A stretch of DNA of 33,091 nt, taken from Geminicoccaceae bacterium. GTDB lineage: Bacteria; Pseudomonadota; Alphaproteobacteria; Geminicoccales; Geminicoccaceae. This document shows, piece by piece, positions 30,152 to 33,091 of this stretch. The stretch is taken from NCBI GenBank assembly GCA_007694015.1, contig RECO01000119.1, positions 1 through 33,091 of the forward strand, read 5' to 3'. The notes beneath the pieces were generated by a model that saw nothing but the letters and a program-made list of their open reading frames with translations, searched no databases and was not told the DNA's origin. Every line of letters begins with the position of its first letter. The first letter of the stretch is position 1. The position numbers were made by a program, and so were the translations under genes.

Positions 30152-31867
30152 CTAGGTGATGCTGACGTTCATGCGCCGCATGATCAGCCATTGCTGGCCG
30201 ATCGAGAGCACGTTGTTCCAGGCCCAATAGATCACGAGCCCAGCCGGGAACGTCGCGAACAGGAAGACGAAGATCCATGGCAGGAACGCCATCACCTTGG
30301 CCTGGATCGGGTCGGGCGGCGTCGGGTTGAGCCGCATCTGCAGCCACATCGTCGCCCCCATCACGATCGGCCAGACACCGATCGCTGGAATCCACAACGG
30401 CATGTCGAAGGGCAATATCCCGAACAGATTGAAGATCGTGGTCGGGTCCGGTGCCGACAGATCCTGGATCCAACCGAAAAACGGCGCGTGCCGCATTTCG
30501 ATCGAGACGAACAGCACCTTGTAGAGCGCAAAGAACACCGGGATCTGCACCAGGATGGGCAGACAGCCCGAGGCCGGGTTGACCTTCTCGCGCTTGTAGA
30601 GCGCCATCATCTCCTGGTTCATCTTTTCGCGATCGTTTTCGTAACGCTCGCGAATTTTCAGCATCTCCGGCTGCAGCTTCTTCATCTGGCTCATGGCCAC
30701 GTAGGACTTGTTGGCCAACGGATAGAAGAGCAGCTTGACCATGAGCGTGAGGATCAAGATCGCCACGCCGTAATTGCCGAAGAAGACGAACAGCCAGTGC
30801 AGGATGTAGAAAAACGGCTTGGTGAGGAACCAGAACCACCCGAAGTCGACGGCGCGGTCGAACAGCTCCAGGCCGAGCAGGCGGCCGTAGCGCTCCAGCA
30901 GCAACACTTCCTTGGCACCGGCAAACAGGTGATCGGTGACGCTCACGGTCTGACCCGGCGGGATCACCACCGGCGAACGCAAGAAGTCGGTCTGGTAACG
31001 ACCGCCCGGCCCGAAATCGACGAAGCGGAAATTGGCTTCGAGCTCGTCGTTCTGATCGGGGATCAGCGCCGTCAGCCAATATTTGTCGGTCATGCCGAGC
31101 CAGCCGCCCTGCGCCTCGAAGGGGATTTCACCCCGCTCCCGCAGGTTCTTGTAGCTGAACTCCTCGAGCGTGCTGTTGAAGACGCCGATCGGCCCCTCGT
31201 GCAAAATCCAAAAGCCGAGGATCGGCACCTCACCCCAGCGGCTGATGAGGCCATAGGGATGCAGGGTGACCGGCTCGTTGCCGCGATTGGTGACCGACTG
31301 CGTGATGGTGAAGAGGAAATTGTCGTCGATGGCGATGCGGCGCTCGAAGCGCAGATCCTCGCCGTTGTCCCAGGTCAGGGTAACCGGCCGGCTCGTCGTC
31401 AGGGCGTTGGCGTCGGCGCTCCAAACCGTCTGGCTGTCCGGCACGACGATGCTTGGATTGTCCGGCACCCAGCCGAACTCGGCGAAATAGGGGAACTCGG
31501 TGCCGATCGGGCTCAGCACCTCCACCAGCGCGCTGTCCGGCTCCAGCGTCTCGCGGTAGTCCAACAACCGCAGCTCGTCGAGGCGACCGCCCGCCAGCGA
31601 CAAGGACCCTTTGACCCGCGTTCCCTCGATCGGCACGCGAATGGCAACCGGCGACGGCTCCATCGACGCATCGAGCGACACGCCGTCGTCGCCCACCACC
31701 CGTGGCAGCGGGGTGATGGCTTCCTCGAAGACTTGTTCTTGCGCCGCCCGCCGCTCGGCTTCGAGCTGCGCCTGCTGCATCCGCGGCAGTTCGTAGAAAT
31801 ACTGAAAGCCGAGGATGATCAGGATCGAGATGACGATCGCGAGGATCAGGTTGCGTTGTTCGGGCAT
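30152..31867 (-). CDS. yidC: Membrane protein insertase YidC
   Basis: 571 aa; MPEQRNLILAIVISILIILGFQ, YGVAILILTLMVKLLFYPLANKSYVAMSQMKKLQPE. Confidence 0.98.
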   Translation of the reverse strand: MPEQRNLILAIVISILIILGFQYFYELPRMQQAQLEAERRAAQEQVFEEAITPLPRVVGDDGVSLDASMEPSPVAIRVPIEGTRVKGSLSLAGGRLDELRLLDYRETLEPDSALVEVLSPIGTEFPYFAEFGWVPDNPSIVVPDSQTVWSADANALTTSRPVTLTWDNGEDLRFERRIAIDDNFLFTITQSVTNRGNEPVTLHPYGLISRWGEVPILGFWILHEGPIGVFNSTLEEFSYKNLRERGEIPFEAQGGWLGMTDKYWLTALIPDQNDELEANFRFVDFGPGGRYQTDFLRSPVVIPPGQTVSVTDHLFAGAKEVLLLERYGRLLGLELFDRAVDFGWFWFLTKPFFYILHWLFVFFGNYGVAILILTLMVKLLFYPLANKSYVAMSQMKKLQPEMLKIRERYENDREKMNQEMMALYKREKVNPASGCLPILVQIPVFFALYKVLFVSIEMRHAPFFGWIQDLSAPDPTTIFNLFGILPFDMPLWIPAIGVWPIVMGATMWLQMRLNPTPPDPIQAKVMAFLPWIFVFLFATFPAGLVIYWAWNNVLSIGQQWLIMRRMNVSIT

Positions 31868-31882
31868 GACCGACCGGAGGGC

Positions 31883-32140
31883 TCAATCGCGCTTGGGGGA
31901 CGGGAGAGGCGGCACCGGGTCGTAACCCGAACCGCCCCACGGATGACAACGGGCGATGCGGCGGAACGTCAGCCAGCCGCCCCTGAAGCCGCCATGCCGA
32001 TGTAGTGCCTCGAGCGCGTATTCGGAACAGCTCGGGGCAAATCGGCAGGGTCGGCCCAACAAGGGCGAAAGGCCGTAGCGATAGACCATAACGCACCCGA
32101 CCAGGGGCCAGGCGAGCCAGCGGCCAATCAGGCGCGTCAT
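31883..32140 (-). CDS. yidD: Membrane protein insertion efficiency factor YidD
   Basis: 85 aa; [31 protein letters not shown]...[17 protein letters not shown]. Confidence 0.97.
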   Translation of the reverse strand: MTRLIGRWLAWPLVGCVMVYRYGLSPLLGRPCRFAPSCSEYALEALHRHGGFRGGWLTFRRIARCHPWGGSGYDPVPPLPSPKRD

Positions 32141-32484
32141 CGCTTCCTTACCCGCTCGCGTGCCATCGCCAGTGCCTCGGTGAGGTCCGCCGTCAACGCG
32201 GCGAAGGGGTACGCTACCGTGGCGGGTCGCGCTACCAAAACATGATCGTGCCCGGCCAGACCATGGTCCGGCAAAACCGTTCGGGCGACCTCGCGCAGAC
32301 GGCGCCGCGCCCGGTTGCGCGCCACGGCATTGCCGACCCGCTTCGACGCGGTGAAGCCGACGCCGATGTCGTCGCCCTCGCTGGCGACGACTTGCAACAC
32401 GAAACCCGGTTTGACGATCTTGCTGCCTTTGGCGGCGCGCAGGAAGGAGGCTCGCTCGACCAGCCGCCGGAGGCGGCGCGGCAT
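32137..32484 (-). CDS. rnpA: Ribonuclease P protein component
   Basis: 115 aa; [26 protein letters not shown]. Confidence 0.97.
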   Translation of the reverse strand: MPRRLRRLVERASFLRAAKGSKIVKPGFVLQVVASEGDDIGVGFTASKRVGNAVARNRARRRLREVARTVLPDHGLAGHDHVLVARPATVAYPFAALTADLTEALAMARERVRKR

Positions 32485-32488
32485 CGCC

Positions 32489-32623
32489 TCAGGCAGAGAG
32501 CCGCTTGCGGCCGCGCGCGCGGCGCCGCGCCAAAACCTTGCGGCCAGCGGCCGTGGCCAAACGGGCGCGAAAGCCGTGCCGGCGCTTACGCACGAGCCTA
32601 CTCGGTTGATAGGTACGCTTCAC
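32489..32623 (-). CDS. rpmH: 50S ribosomal protein L34 (bL34)
   Basis: GTG-initiated 44 aa: (V/M)[50 protein letters not shown] Shine-Dalgarno; absent from ORF track. Confidence 0.96.
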   Translation of the reverse strand: MKRTYQPSRLVRKRRHGFRARLATAAGRKVLARRRARGRKRLSA

Positions 32624-32658
32624 GACAGAATCCTTCCGCCCGGAACATCAGCTGCGGC

Positions 32659-32687
32659 TGTATAGGGAGCCGGTTGGTGGGTGTCAA
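32659..32687 (-). promoter_or_regulatory. Sigma-70-type promoter of the rpmH operon
   Basis: Minus strand TTGACA-N17-TATACA, about 35 nt upstream of rpmH. Confidence 0.8.
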
Positions 32688-32993
32688 ATGGACAGCTCCG
32701 TCAACCCACGTTCCGCGTCGTTGATGACCGCTGCGGTTACGTCAATGGCGGCGAGGTCGGCTGCCTCGAGCCGGCGTTTGCGGTTCGCGGGCAATGGCGT
32801 GAGAAAGCGGCGTGATTTGAGGGGTTGCAGGGTGTGCTGCGCTGAACGATCCGGGACCCGCGGCCCGGAAGCCGTCGGCGACGAACCGGCTGCGCTGATC
32901 ATGGTGCCGCTCGGTGCCGGCAGTAAACCCTCGGCGCAACTGCGCAGCCGCAGCACGGTAGCGTCCACAGAAGTGGTGGAGATTCGGGGTGTG

Positions 32994-33023
32994 GCCGCTG
33001 GTGGGGCATGCCCCACCAGCGGC
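32994..33023. repeat. Perfect 30-bp palindrome GCCGCTGGTGGGGCATGCCCCACCAGCGGC
   Basis: 15-bp arms, no spacer, read directly. Confidence 0.9.
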
Positions 33024-33091
33024 GCGGTGGCGGGGGTGGCCATCGGGCGATGCGGCTAAGGTGGAGTTTGCCGACTTCATCTCAGCCACGG

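Noticed and set aside
32684-33059. Overlapping plus and minus ORFs at the right edge
   Set aside because: Low-complexity, no recognisable motif, overlap the rpmH promoter on one side and the palindrome on the other; cannot be judged without sequence beyond the edge.

Overview
This is a high-GC window that looks alphaproteobacterial (Rhodospirillales-like) and is mostly chromosomal housekeeping. It has dnaK-dnaJ with a plausible RpoH-type promoter, otsA, a ribA-like/alaX pair, phbB, an amidase, a rhomboid protease, aroA-patatin, a FYDLN zinc-ribbon protein, a fused 5-oxoprolinase, DUF454, an EVE-domain protein, an EamA exporter, lrgAB, hsp20, a MASE1-GGDEF protein, a YugP-type metallopeptidase, oligopeptidase B, a GGDEF protein, and the rpmH-rnpA-yidD-yidC-engB-argB operon. 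I see no CRISPR array, prophage, intact transposon, tRNA or rRNA. The observations most worth following up are: (1) a PleD/PopA-like protein (6940-8226) with degenerate receiver-like segments and a degenerate GGAAF site but an apparently intact RxxD I-site, in the same window as two canonical-looking diguanylate cyclases; (2) a compact promoter/hairpin/T6 leader directly upstream of one of those cyclases (27517-27582); (3) a solitary VPLPA-CTERM sorting-signal protein (11670-12137); (4) three single-TM microproteins missing from the ORF track; (5) several strong inverted repeats, including a perfect 30-bp palindrome at 32994-33023 and a 25-nt-arm stem between yidC and engB. I found no clear new multi-gene system. 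All functional calls are from reading motifs by eye, with no database search.
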